In this document: positions 1 to 7,797 of the stretch, piece after piece
Layout of the letters: every line of letters begins with the position of its first letter
Numbering within the stretch: the stretch's first letter is position 1
Source: JAFGCY01 sp964609245
GTDB lineage: Bacteria > 4484-113 > JAFGCY01
DNA length: 9,233 nt
Reading direction: 5' to 3'
Assembly: GCA_964609245.1 (NCBI GenBank)
Contig: CAZSSB010000076.1
Span: 1 to 9,233 of the forward strand
Program-made: the position numbers and the translations under genes
The notes under the pieces: model-generated
What the model saw: only the letters and a program-made list of their open reading frames with translations
The model's database searches: none
What the model was told of the DNA's origin: nothing

Positions 1-6
1 TTCCGC

Positions 7-12
7 TACAAT
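7..12 (+). promoter_or_regulatory. Possible -10 box for a leaderless gatB transcript
   Basis: TACAAT lies so that a start site 7 bases past its last base would be base 19, the A of the gatB ATG. No purine-rich ribosome-binding site is visible in the 18 bases before the ATG. Two nearer-upstream ATGs (11 and 14) are out of frame. A -10 box at this distance is the usual mark of leaderless genes. The -35 region is outside the window, so this could also be chance or the gene could be read from an upstream operon. Confidence 0.3.
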
Positions 13-18
13 GATGGT

Positions 19-1461
<1,443 letters not shown>

Positions 1462-1467
1462 CGGTCT

Positions 1468-1485
1468 GCGGCCGGTTCGGGCCGC
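1468..1485 (+). other. GC-rich hairpin just after gatB
   Basis: GCGGCC (1468-1473) pairs with GGCCGC (1480-1485) around a six-base loop, 7 bases after the gatB stop. No T-run follows, so it is not a textbook intrinsic terminator. It could still mark the end of the gatB message or protect its 3' end. Confidence 0.3.
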
Positions 1486-1724
1486 CGCTGCAATTGCTCC
1501 CGCGTCACAGCGCAGACATATCGTCTATTCCTATACCAGGTGCACTGATATATAGTCTGCATCGATACATCCAGATTCCCGCAGTGCCGCCGTGGCTTAA
1601 TACAGGCGTCGCTTCGCTTCTCCCCTGGTATGGATGCATATGGGAGGATCGACTGATCGCAGTCCGTAACTGGCTTGAGCGCGTTTCGTTGTGTGCCAGG
1701 CAGTGAAGCCGGTCTGTGTTTAGG

Positions 1725-1753
1725 TTGACTCCCGGTAGACGTCATGTTAGCAT
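1725..1753 (+). promoter_or_regulatory. Sigma70-type promoter of the pst operon
   Basis: TTGACT (1725-1730) is followed by a 17-base spacer and TAGCAT (1748-1753). This is optimal spacing with five of six and four of six consensus matches. Transcription would start near 1760 and give a leader of about 140 bases before pstS. No convincing Pho box (CTGTCAT-type direct repeats) overlaps the -35 region. The strong -35 box is itself unlike PhoB-activated promoters, which usually have a poor one. Confidence 0.6.
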
Positions 1754-1760
1754 ATCAGGT

Positions 1761-1771
1761 GGTCCTGGACC
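1761..1771. promoter_or_regulatory. Small palindrome at the predicted pst transcription start
   Basis: GGTCC and GGACC form a perfect 5-1-5 inverted repeat one or two bases past the predicted start site. That is a position where a repressor could block initiation. It is short enough to occur by chance, and no regulator family is implied. Confidence 0.2.
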
Positions 1772-1882
1772 GTAGCCTGTGCAGTCGGATATCGTACATC
1801 CGCGGGAACAATACGGTTGTCGAGATCGATAAGCGGGATCAGGCTGGGACCTGGGGCTCCCAAGGCCGCGGGCAATCCAATC

Positions 1883-1890
1883 AAGGAAGG
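1883..1890 (+). promoter_or_regulatory. Ribosome-binding site of pstS
   Basis: AAGGAAGG stands 8 bases before the ATG at 1899 and supports that start over the in-frame ATG at 1914. Confidence 0.6.
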
Positions 1891-1898
1891 TACGGGGA

Positions 1899-2804
1899 AT
1901 GAAATCCAGAAGTATGGCCGTCGGGCTGTGGATCGTAATGGCACTGTCGCTCGTGGCGGCGGCGGGGTGCGTCGACGCTGACGGCGGCACCGGTGAGGAG
2001 CGCCCGGTGGCAAGCGCCGGCGGTGGCACCGTCGGCGAGGAAGCCGGTGATGCGCAGGCCGCCCCGGCGGCCGGGGCGATCAACATCGCGGGCGGCACGG
2101 CGCACATTCCGGTGATGACGGAGGTCCAGAAGCGCTTCGCCGCGACGCATCCCGCGGTGAAGATCTCGGTCGCCGGCGGCGGGTCGGGCGTCGGCATCAA
2201 GCAGGTCGGCGAGGGCCTGGTCGAGATCGGCAACAGCGGTCGCACGCCGACGGATGAGGAAATCGAAACGTACGGACTGGTGCTGCACCGCTGGGCCGTC
2301 GACGGCGTGGCGGTAGTGGTGCATCCGGACAATCCCGTCGGCGACCTGAGCGCGGAGCAGCTGGTCAGGATCTTCGCCGGCGAGATCACGGACTGGCAGG
2401 CTGTCGGCGGCCCGGCGCACGCGATCGACGTCTACACCCGCGACGAGGAGAGCGGGACGCGCAAGGTCTTCGTCGACAAGGCGCTGGGCAAGGGCGCGAT
2501 CACGGGCGGCGCCAACGTGGTGGTTTCGAACGGGGCGATGAAGAGCGCGGTGGCCCAGGACCCCTACAGCATCGGCTATGTCTCCGTCGGCCACATCGAT
2601 GAGACGGTCGGGCCCGTGGCGCTGGACGGGGTGGCGCCGACGCTGGAGAACGTCAAGAGCGGCGTATATCCGGTCGCCCGCGGCCTGTACTCGCTGACGA
2701 AGGGTGAGCCCCAGGGCGTCGTCGCCGAGTTCATCGCCTATCTCTACACAGCGGAAGGCCAGGAGATCATCACCGCCGCGGGGTTCATTCCGGTCAGCGA
2801 ATGA
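1899..2804 (+). CDS. pstS: Phosphate ABC transporter substrate-binding lipoprotein PstS
   Basis: PstS captures inorganic phosphate outside the inner membrane and delivers it to PstCA. The 301-residue protein begins with a lipoprotein signal: a basic start, a hydrophobic run at 7-22, and a lipobox ending AAGC with the lipidated cysteine at residue 24. A Gly/Ala/Glu-rich linker (25-57) tethers the fold. Phosphate-contact motifs are visible: GGGSGVGI (93-100), the NSGR turn (112-115) and ESGTRK (184-189). The C-terminus (TAEGQEIITAAGFIPV) is the typical PstS ending. The -3 position of the lipobox is Ala rather than the favoured Leu, which is tolerated. It is the first gene of the pst operon, and its stop codon overlaps the pstC start. 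A plain periplasmic protein is the alternative if the cysteine is not lipidated. Confidence 0.93.
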   Translation: MKSRSMAVGLWIVMALSLVAAAGCVDADGGTGEERPVASAGGGTVGEEAGDAQAAPAAGAINIAGGTAHIPVMTEVQKRFAATHPAVKISVAGGGSGVGIKQVGEGLVEIGNSGRTPTDEEIETYGLVLHRWAVDGVAVVVHPDNPVGDLSAEQLVRIFAGEITDWQAVGGPAHAIDVYTRDEESGTRKVFVDKALGKGAITGGANVVVSNGAMKSAVAQDPYSIGYVSVGHIDETVGPVALDGVAPTLENVKSGVYPVARGLYSLTKGEPQGVVAEFIAYLYTAEGQEIITAAGFIPVSE

Positions 2805-3661
2805 GACCCGCGGGTGAACGGCTGGCGGAGGGGGGCCTGGCCGCCAGCGCGCTGGCCAGTTCGCTGGTCACCGTCGCGATCCTCCTATTCCTGCTGGTGA
2901 TGGGCCTCCCGCTGCTCAGGGGCGGCCTGATCCTTCAGCTGCTCGGCGGGGGCTGGCAGCCGGACCAGGGGCAGTACGGCATCGCGCCGATGCTGGCGGG
3001 CACCCTGCTGATCGCGCCGCTGGGGCTGCTGATCGCGCTGCCGTTGTGTCTGGGCGTCTCGGCGCTGGTGACGGTGCTGGGCCAGAACGCAGTCAGCACC
3101 TTCATCCGCGGCTTCGTGCGCTTCATGACCGGCATCCCGACGGTGGTCTACGGATTCGTGGGCGTCTTTCTGCTGGTGCCCCTCGTGCGCGAGCTGTTCG
3201 GCCATGGCTCCGGGATGTGCGTGCTGTCCGCGGCCCTGCTGCTCGCGGTGCTGATTTCGCCGACGATGATCCTGTTCTTCACGGAGGCCTTCGCCGGCGT
3301 GCCGGAGTCCTACCGGCGGGCGGTCGACGCGCTGGGCGGCACCCGGGTGCAGGCGCTGGTATACGTGATCCTGCCTCAGGCGTGGCGCGGGGTGCTGAGC
3401 GGGACGATCATGGGGATGGGCCGCGCCTTCGGCGACACCATGATCGCGCTGATGATCGCGGGCAACGCCGCCCGCGTTCCCGACTCGCTGCTCGATCCGG
3501 CGCGGACGCTGACCAGCCACATCGCGCTGATCAAGGCCGCCGACTATGAGAGCCTGGAGTTCAAGTCGATCTTCGCCTGCGGCCTGGTGCTCTACCTGAT
3601 CACGGCCGTGCTGGCCGTCGCCGTGCGGGGCCTGGCGCGCGACAAGGGGGCGGTGCGGTGA
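2801..3661 (+). CDS. pstC: Phosphate ABC transporter permease PstC
   Basis: This is one of the two inner-membrane channel subunits of the high-affinity phosphate importer. The 286 residues contain about six hydrophobic segments (near 20-40, 62-92, 112-133, 138-162, 197-222 and 254-277). The PstC hallmark GIPTVVYGFVG is at 111-121. The EAA loop that docks on PstB is at about 162-193 (EAFAGVPESYRRAVDALGG and onward to ILP). The gene begins with ATGA shared with the pstS stop and ends with GTGA shared with pstA, so translation is coupled on both sides. One oddity: the conserved GRxxGET motif reads GRAFGDT (207-213), with Asp in place of the Glu reported as important for transport in E. coli PstC. 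Order in the operon and the GIPTVVYG motif separate it from PstA. Confidence 0.93.
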   Translation: MRPAGERLAEGGLAASALASSLVTVAILLFLLVMGLPLLRGGLILQLLGGGWQPDQGQYGIAPMLAGTLLIAPLGLLIALPLCLGVSALVTVLGQNAVSTFIRGFVRFMTGIPTVVYGFVGVFLLVPLVRELFGHGSGMCVLSAALLLAVLISPTMILFFTEAFAGVPESYRRAVDALGGTRVQALVYVILPQAWRGVLSGTIMGMGRAFGDTMIALMIAGNAARVPDSLLDPARTLTSHIALIKAADYESLEFKSIFACGLVLYLITAVLAVAVRGLARDKGAVR

Positions 3662-4542
3662 GCAGCCGGCTGGCGCAGCGCGTGCTGATGGCCTGCTGCT
3701 GGGCGGCGGCGCTGCTGCTGATCGGCGCGGTCGCGGCGGTGCTGGGCTTCCTGCTGCTCAAGGGCGCGGGCGCGCTGACGCCGGAGTTGATCTTCGGCGA
3801 AGCGGAACCGCTGGCCGCGCTCAGCGGCCGGGCCCAGGTGTTCGACGGCATCCTGCCGGCGATCGTCGGCACGACGGCACTGGTGCTGCTGGCGGTCGGG
3901 ATCGCGCTGCCCGTCGGGATCGCCGCGGGCGTCTACTTCGCCGTCTACGCGCCAGCGGGCCTGCGCCGGGTGCTGTCGCTGCTGACCGACGTGCTGGCCT
4001 CGATCCCGTCGATCGTCGTCGGGTTGTTCGGCCTGACGCTGGTGATCCTGATGCACAAGCACCTGTCGGCCCGGGTCTACCCGTCGCTGCTGATCTCGGG
4101 CGTCGCGCTGGCCTGCCTGGTGCTGCCCTACATCATCCGCACCACGGAGGTGGCGATCGAGGGCGTCGACCAGGAGACGCGGCTGACGGCGCTGGCGCTG
4201 GGTGCCTCGCGGCTGCAGAACATCTTCAAGGTGTTGCTGCCCCGCTCGCTGTCCGGCATCCTCAGCGGCTGCATCCTGGCGATCGGTCGCTGCGCCGAGG
4301 ACACCGCCGTGATCATGCTGACCGGCGTGGTGGCCTCGGTGGGGCTGCCGGGCTCGCTGCTCGGCCGGTACGAGGCGGTGCCGTTCTTCATCTACTACAC
4401 TTCATCGCAGTACGCAGACCAGCACGAGCTGATGCAGGGCTACGGCGCGGCGATCGTGCTGCTGGCGATCTGCAGCTGGCTGTTCCTGCTGGCGTGGATC
4501 ATCAAGGGGCGGCTGGCCGGGCTGGCCTTCCGCCGGGTCTGA
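3658..4542 (+). CDS. pstA: Phosphate ABC transporter permease PstA
   Basis: This is the second channel subunit, paired with PstC. The GTG start at 3658 overlaps the pstC stop by 4 bases and gives a full-length 294-residue protein. Hydrophobic segments lie near 10-35, 64-95, 113-132, 143-162, 198-224 and 264-282. The PstA hallmark SIPSIVVGLFGL is at 115-126, and the EAA loop (EGVDQETRLTALALGAS to LLP) is at about 168-195. The region equivalent to the usual R-x-x-GET motif reads GRCAEDT (210-216). The arginine is kept, but the Gly-Glu pair has become Glu-Asp, parallel to the change in PstC. PstB starts 15 bases after its stop. Confidence 0.92.
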   Translation: MSSRLAQRVLMACCWAAALLLIGAVAAVLGFLLLKGAGALTPELIFGEAEPLAALSGRAQVFDGILPAIVGTTALVLLAVGIALPVGIAAGVYFAVYAPAGLRRVLSLLTDVLASIPSIVVGLFGLTLVILMHKHLSARVYPSLLISGVALACLVLPYIIRTTEVAIEGVDQETRLTALALGASRLQNIFKVLLPRSLSGILSGCILAIGRCAEDTAVIMLTGVVASVGLPGSLLGRYEAVPFFIYYTSSQYADQHELMQGYGAAIVLLAICSWLFLLAWIIKGRLAGLAFRRV

Positions 4543-4557
4543 GATGCGGACGGGCAA

Positions 4558-5262
4558 ATGAGCACTGAGGTCAAGATCAGCGTCGAGAACCTGACCTTCG
4601 CCTACGGCGACCACGTCGTGCTGGACCAGGTCTCGGCCCGCTTCGCCGCCCAGCGGATCACCGCGATCACGGGCCCGTCCGGCCAGGGCAAATCCACCTT
4701 CCTTACCGCGATCAACCGGCTCAGCGACGAAATCCCCGGCGCGCGGGTGACCGGACGGGTTCAGATCAACTTCGCGGACGGCCCGCTGGACGTCTACGCG
4801 GGCCGCTACTACCTGCCCGACCTCAGGCGCCGGGTCGGGCTGGTGTTTCAGAAGCCCAACCCGCTGCCGATCAGCATCGCGCGCAACGTGATGCTGCCGC
4901 TGGCGCTGGCCGGCCGGCACTCGCGGGCCCGGAAGCTGGAGCGCTGCGAGGCGGCGCTGCGCGACGCGTTCCTCTGGGACGAGGTCAAGGACCGGCTGGA
5001 CCGCAGCGCGCTCGAGCTGTCCGGCGGCCAGCAGCAGCGGCTGTGCATCGCCCGCGCGCTGGTGCTCAGGCCCGAAGTGCTGATGCTGGACGAGCCGACC
5101 TCCTCGCTGGACAGCGAGGCTGCCGGCCAGGTCGAGGATTTGCTGGTCGCGCTGCGCGACCGCTGCACCATCATCGTGGTTTCCCACTACCTGGAGCAGG
5201 TCAGCCGCATCGCCGACCATGGGTACCGGATCAAGGATCGCAAGGTGGTGCCGGTCGGCTAG
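4558..5262 (+). CDS. pstB: Phosphate ABC transporter ATP-binding protein PstB
   Basis: PstB is the cytoplasmic ATPase that powers PstCA. All ABC motifs are intact: Walker A GPSGQGKST (39-47, with Gln where most PstB have Cys), Q-loop Q98 in VGLVFQKPNPLP, signature LSGGQQQR (154-161), Walker B VLMLDE (174-179) and H-loop H210. The AINRLSDEIPGARVTG and FQKPNPLP strings are specific to PstB among ABC ATPases. At 234 residues it is slightly shorter than the usual 250, ending soon after the switch region. The D-loop is SSLDS rather than SALDP. Its ribosome-binding site is weak, so coupling to pstA is likely. The TAG stop is part of CTAG, shared with the stop of the convergent gene. No phoU follows, although phoU commonly does in pst operons. 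Confidence 0.93.
   Translation: MSTEVKISVENLTFAYGDHVVLDQVSARFAAQRITAITGPSGQGKSTFLTAINRLSDEIPGARVTGRVQINFADGPLDVYAGRYYLPDLRRRVGLVFQKPNPLPISIARNVMLPLALAGRHSRARKLERCEAALRDAFLWDEVKDRLDRSALELSGGQQQRLCIARALVLRPEVLMLDEPTSSLDSEAAGQVEDLLVALRDRCTIIVVSHYLEQVSRIADHGYRIKDRKVVPVG
5259..5262. other. CTAG shared stop of two convergent genes
   Basis: The palindrome CTAG gives TAG to pstB on the plus strand (5260-5262) and TAG to the exported-protein gene on the minus strand (5261-5259). The two coding regions therefore overlap by 4 bases with no intergenic base. Any terminator must lie inside the opposing gene, so the two transcripts probably have complementary 3' ends. Confidence 0.9.
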
Positions 5263-6353
5263 CCGGGATCGGCGCCGCCGGCATCCGCGCCCACGGGCTC
5301 GCCGTGCCAGCCGGCGATGTAGTCGCGGATCACGCCCAGCCAGTGCTCGTCGATCGTGCCCTCCTCATCCATGGTGAAGGCGTCGAGGTAGTACTGCTCG
5401 CCGTCCATCTCGCAGACGAAGGCGCCCCAGCCCTCGTCGTCCGTGGTGCGGTAGGGCGCCGGGTCCTGGGCGAAGTCCTCCAGCACCGCCAGCAGCTGGT
5501 CGTAGAAGTCGTACTGCTGCTGGTACAGCTCGGGGGCGATGTGCTCGGCGTCGATCCACTCGTAGCGCTCCGGATCGAACGTCATCAACTCGGTGAACGA
5601 ATAGCCCGCCGCGCTGAACAGCAGCGGGAAGTAGGCGGTCAGCTCCCAGTCGCCGTCGCCGTCGTAGTCCATGAGCTCGGTGTAGCCGTGGCTGCTCCAG
5701 AAGCTGCCGCTCTCAAGGTCGTCGCCCCAGGCGCTGAAGCCGCCGGTCGGCACCACGGCGAACAGCTCCACCCCCCCGTTGGAGCCAAAGCCCGTCATCC
5801 AGGGCACCACCAGTTCCAGCACCCCGTCGGCGGTCATGTCCAGGGCGTAGATGCCGTAGCAGTACTGGGCGCCGCATTCATGGCGCGCCAGTTCCTCGAC
5901 CCGGCCCTCGGCGCCCGCGAAGAAGCTGACCACGCTGTAAGGACCCCACTCGTCCGCGGGATCGGGGCCGAAGCCGATCAGGATCTCGCCGCCCTCGAAC
6001 TGGTAGCCTGCGGGCTCGATATCAAGCTCCGCCTGCTCGCCCGTCGGCACGATCTCGAACTCGGCCAGCACGGTGCCGTAGCCGTCCTCGGACTCCACCC
6101 AGCCCAGCTCGAAGAACCGGCGCGCGCCGGCGTCGGCCCGGAACAGGCCGTCGAGGGTAAGCCCGCAGGCCGCCTCGGCGGCCACCACCAGCGGATCGTT
6201 ACCGCTGAGCGCCAGCCGCTGATCGTCCGCCACCGGCACAAGCTCGATGCCCGGCTCGATGTCAGCCCAGTACTGCGCGCGGGCGGCGGTCCCGGCCAGC
6301 GCGAACCAAGCGGCGATCACCGCTGCCAGCATCCAGCGAATTCCGCGACTCAT
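5259..6353 (-). CDS. Exported protein of unknown function with FG-GAP-like repeats
   Basis: I do not recognise a family for this 364-residue protein. It has a Sec signal (basic MSRGIR, hydrophobic 7-21) with a likely cleavage after ARA at residue 26, so it should be periplasmic, outer-surface or secreted. Two stretches resemble FG-GAP/VCBS beta-propeller calcium loops: DMTADGVLELVVP (172-184) and DYDGDGDWELTAYFP (229-243). The latter carries the acidic D-x-D-G-D-G-x-x-E pattern. The mature part is acidic and rich in aromatic residues, and has four cysteines (63, 160, 165, 314). With only two clear repeats it is not a full canonical propeller. The ATG at 6353 is 2 bases after the stop of the upstream YCII gene, whose last codons (GAGGAGGAG) act as its ribosome-binding site. 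Confidence 0.8.
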   Translation of the reverse strand: MSRGIRWMLAAVIAAWFALAGTAARAQYWADIEPGIELVPVADDQRLALSGNDPLVVAAEAACGLTLDGLFRADAGARRFFELGWVESEDGYGTVLAEFEIVPTGEQAELDIEPAGYQFEGGEILIGFGPDPADEWGPYSVVSFFAGAEGRVEELARHECGAQYCYGIYALDMTADGVLELVVPWMTGFGSNGGVELFAVVPTGGFSAWGDDLESGSFWSSHGYTELMDYDGDGDWELTAYFPLLFSAAGYSFTELMTFDPERYEWIDAEHIAPELYQQQYDFYDQLLAVLEDFAQDPAPYRTTDDEGWGAFVCEMDGEQYYLDAFTMDEEGTIDEHWLGVIRDYIAGWHGEPVGADAGGADPG

Positions 6354-6355
6354 CG

Positions 6356-6700
6356 CTACTCCTCCTCGTCGAACTCGTCGCCGCGCAGGATCACGGCGCC
6401 CAGTGATTCGCGCCAGGGATAGAGCGCCACGGCATAGACGCCGCGCTGAACCAGCGGGTCGGCGTCAGTGAGCGCCCGCGCCTCGTCGACGCCGCCGACG
6501 CTGAAGAGCGCCATCCCGCCCTCGCGGTCCAGCCACGGCCCGCCCAGCGCCAGCCGGCCCTGGTCATACAGCAGGTGCTGGTAGTCGATGTGCTCCCGGG
6601 CGCCCTGCTCCATCGCGCTCTGTCCGGCCTGCCACTTGGGGCCCGGCGTGTAGATCGCCACCACGTAGTCATTGAGTTGGGGCGTCTGCGTGCTGTCCAT
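6356..6700 (-). CDS. YCII-domain (YciI-like) protein
   Basis: This is a small cytoplasmic alpha/beta-barrel protein of the YCII-related family. Members are dimeric, and for many the reaction is unknown. Of 114 residues, the diagnostic parts are YVVAIYTPGPKW near the start, REHIDYQHLLYDQGRLALGGPW (35-56) with candidate active-site H37, and the DADPLVQRGVY segment (79-89) with conserved D81. H37 and D81 match the His-Asp pair proposed for the family. I chose the ATG at 6700 because GAGGTG (6712-6707) is a good ribosome-binding site 6 bases before it. The in-frame GTG at 6709 lies inside that site. The tail DEFDEEE is acidic, and its GAG codons double as the binding site of the next gene, so the two genes form a coupled pair. 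Confidence 0.87.
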   Translation of the reverse strand: MDSTQTPQLNDYVVAIYTPGPKWQAGQSAMEQGAREHIDYQHLLYDQGRLALGGPWLDREGGMALFSVGGVDEARALTDADPLVQRGVYAVALYPWRESLGAVILRGDEFDEEE

Positions 6701-6825
6701 CTGCTGCACCTCGCGGTATCCCGGATTCTGCTACTACGTTACACCATGGCGGGCGCGGTGAACCCAGGGCGCGGCCCGGCAGTCCTTCGCAGTATGGACC
6801 GAGCGCCGCCCGCCCTGAGCCACGG

Positions 6826-6831
6826 TATAAT
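6826..6831 (+). promoter_or_regulatory. Perfect TATAAT -10 box before the ABC ATPase
   Basis: TATAAT is 33 bases before the ATG at 6865 and predicts a start site near 6838 with a short leader. No good -35 hexamer sits 16-18 bases upstream (that region is GC-rich), nor is there a TGn extension, so an activator or a different sigma factor may be needed. Confidence 0.5.
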
Positions 6832-6852
6832 CAGCGCGGGACCGCCGGGGTT

Positions 6853-6859
6853 AAGGGGA
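6853..6859 (+). promoter_or_regulatory. Ribosome-binding site of the ABC ATPase gene
   Basis: AAGGGGA stands 5 bases before the ATG at 6865, a strong site at good spacing that fixes the start. Confidence 0.6.
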
Positions 6860-6864
6860 CGAAC

Positions 6865-7797
6865 ATGATCGAAGTAAACAACCTCGTCAAGCATTTCAAG
6901 CGGGTCAAGGCCGTCGACGGCATCAGCTTCCGGGTCGAGGAAGGCGACATCTACGGCTTCATCGGCCCCAACGGCGCGGGCAAGACCACCACGATCAAGA
7001 TGCTGGCCACCCTGCTGCTGCCGACCGGCGGCACCGCCAGCGTCGGCGGCTACGACGTGGTGACCGAGAGCGACAAGGTGCGCCAGCTGCTGGGGTACAT
7101 GCCGGACTACTTCGGGGTCTACAACGACCTCAAGGTCTGGGAATACCTGGACTTCTTCGCCGCGGCCTACAAGATCCCGCGCACGCGGCGCACGGGCATC
7201 ATCGACGACGTGCTGAACCTGACGGACCTGGTGGTCAAGAAGGACGCCTTCGTCGCCGAGCTTTCCAAGGGCATGAAGCAGCGGCTGTGCCTGGCCCGGA
7301 CCCTGATTCACAACCCCAAGGTGCTGATCCTCGACGAGCCGGCCAGCGGGCTGGACCCCCGGGCCCGCATCGAGATGCGCGAGCTCCTCAAGGAGCTCAA
7401 GAACATGGGCAAGACCATTTTCATCTCCAGCCACATCCTGACCGAGCTTTCCGACTTCTGCAACAAGGTGGGCATCATCGAGGCCGGCCGGATGGTGGTC
7501 TCGGGCGACGTGGACGAGATCCTGAAAGCGGTCAGCCACGGCCAGCTGCTGGTGGTGCGGGTGCCCAAGGGCGAGACGGCGGGCGCGATCAAGGCCCTTG
7601 AGAGCATGCCGCTGGTGCTGGAGGTGTTCGCCAAGGACGACGACGAGGTGGAGTTCCACTTCGACGGCGGCGAGGCCGAGCGCCCGCAGCTGATGAAGCA
7701 CCTCGTCAACAGCGGCGTCAACGTGCTCAGCGTCCACGACAGCGTCAACAGCCTCGAGGACATCTTCATGAAGGTGACCAAGGGCCAGGTGAACTGA
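6865..7797 (+). CDS. ABC-2-type transporter ATP-binding protein
   Basis: This is the ATPase half of an exporter of the CcmA/NatA-like class (COG1131), which pairs with ABC-2 permeases to export drugs, lipids, ions or polysaccharide. The 310 residues have Walker A GPNGAGKTT (34-42), signature LSKGMKQR (133-140), Walker B VLILDE (153-158), D-loop SGLDP (161-165) and H-loop H190. A C-terminal domain of about 95 residues (215-310) ends the protein, as in many of this class. The usual Q-loop glutamine is absent: the stretch reads GYMPDYFGVYNDL (77-89), a variant I recall from a subgroup of these ATPases. The substrate is unknown. No permease gene follows; a repeat cluster begins at the stop codon and the next gene is convergent. 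The permease must lie elsewhere or has been lost. Confidence 0.9.
   Translation: MIEVNNLVKHFKRVKAVDGISFRVEEGDIYGFIGPNGAGKTTTIKMLATLLLPTGGTASVGGYDVVTESDKVRQLLGYMPDYFGVYNDLKVWEYLDFFAAAYKIPRTRRTGIIDDVLNLTDLVVKKDAFVAELSKGMKQRLCLARTLIHNPKVLILDEPASGLDPRARIEMRELLKELKNMGKTIFISSHILTELSDFCNKVGIIEAGRMVVSGDVDEILKAVSHGQLLVVRVPKGETAGAIKALESMPLVLEVFAKDDDEVEFHFDGGEAERPQLMKHLVNSGVNVLSVHDSVNSLEDIFMKVTKGQVN

Larger units (their letters stand above)
1462..1898. other. 437-base non-coding gap between gatB and pstS
   Basis: I see no credible gene here. The stretch 1500-1800 is visibly richer in A and T than the flanking genes. It holds several short inverted repeats: GCAGACATAT (1511-1520) can pair with 1550-1560 if A1554 is bulged; ATACCAGG (1533-1540) matches CCTGGTAT (1624-1631) in inverse; and GACTG (1651-1655) pairs with CAGTC (1660-1664) around ATCG. 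The right third contains the pstS promoter and a leader of about 140 bases. A small RNA is possible but nothing matches a family I can name. Confidence 0.6.
6701..6864. other. Divergent promoter region between the YCII gene and the ABC ATPase
   Basis: These 164 bases separate two genes transcribed away from each other. A clear -10 box is visible for the plus-strand gene. For the minus strand I see only weak candidates around 6735-6745 and do not assign one. Confidence 0.5.

Noticed and set aside
1468..1500. Intrinsic terminator of gatB
   Set aside because: The GC hairpin is followed by mixed sequence without a T-run, so it was kept only as a hairpin.
5043..6422. A 459-codon plus-strand open frame antisense to the exported-protein and YCII genes
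   Set aside because: It runs over the 3' end of pstB and two well-supported minus-strand genes. Its translation is low-complexity (Arg, His, Ala, Val), typical of a GC-rich antisense frame.
6707..6709. GTG start for the YCII gene at 6709
   Set aside because: This GTG is part of the GAGGTG ribosome-binding site that serves the ATG at 6700.
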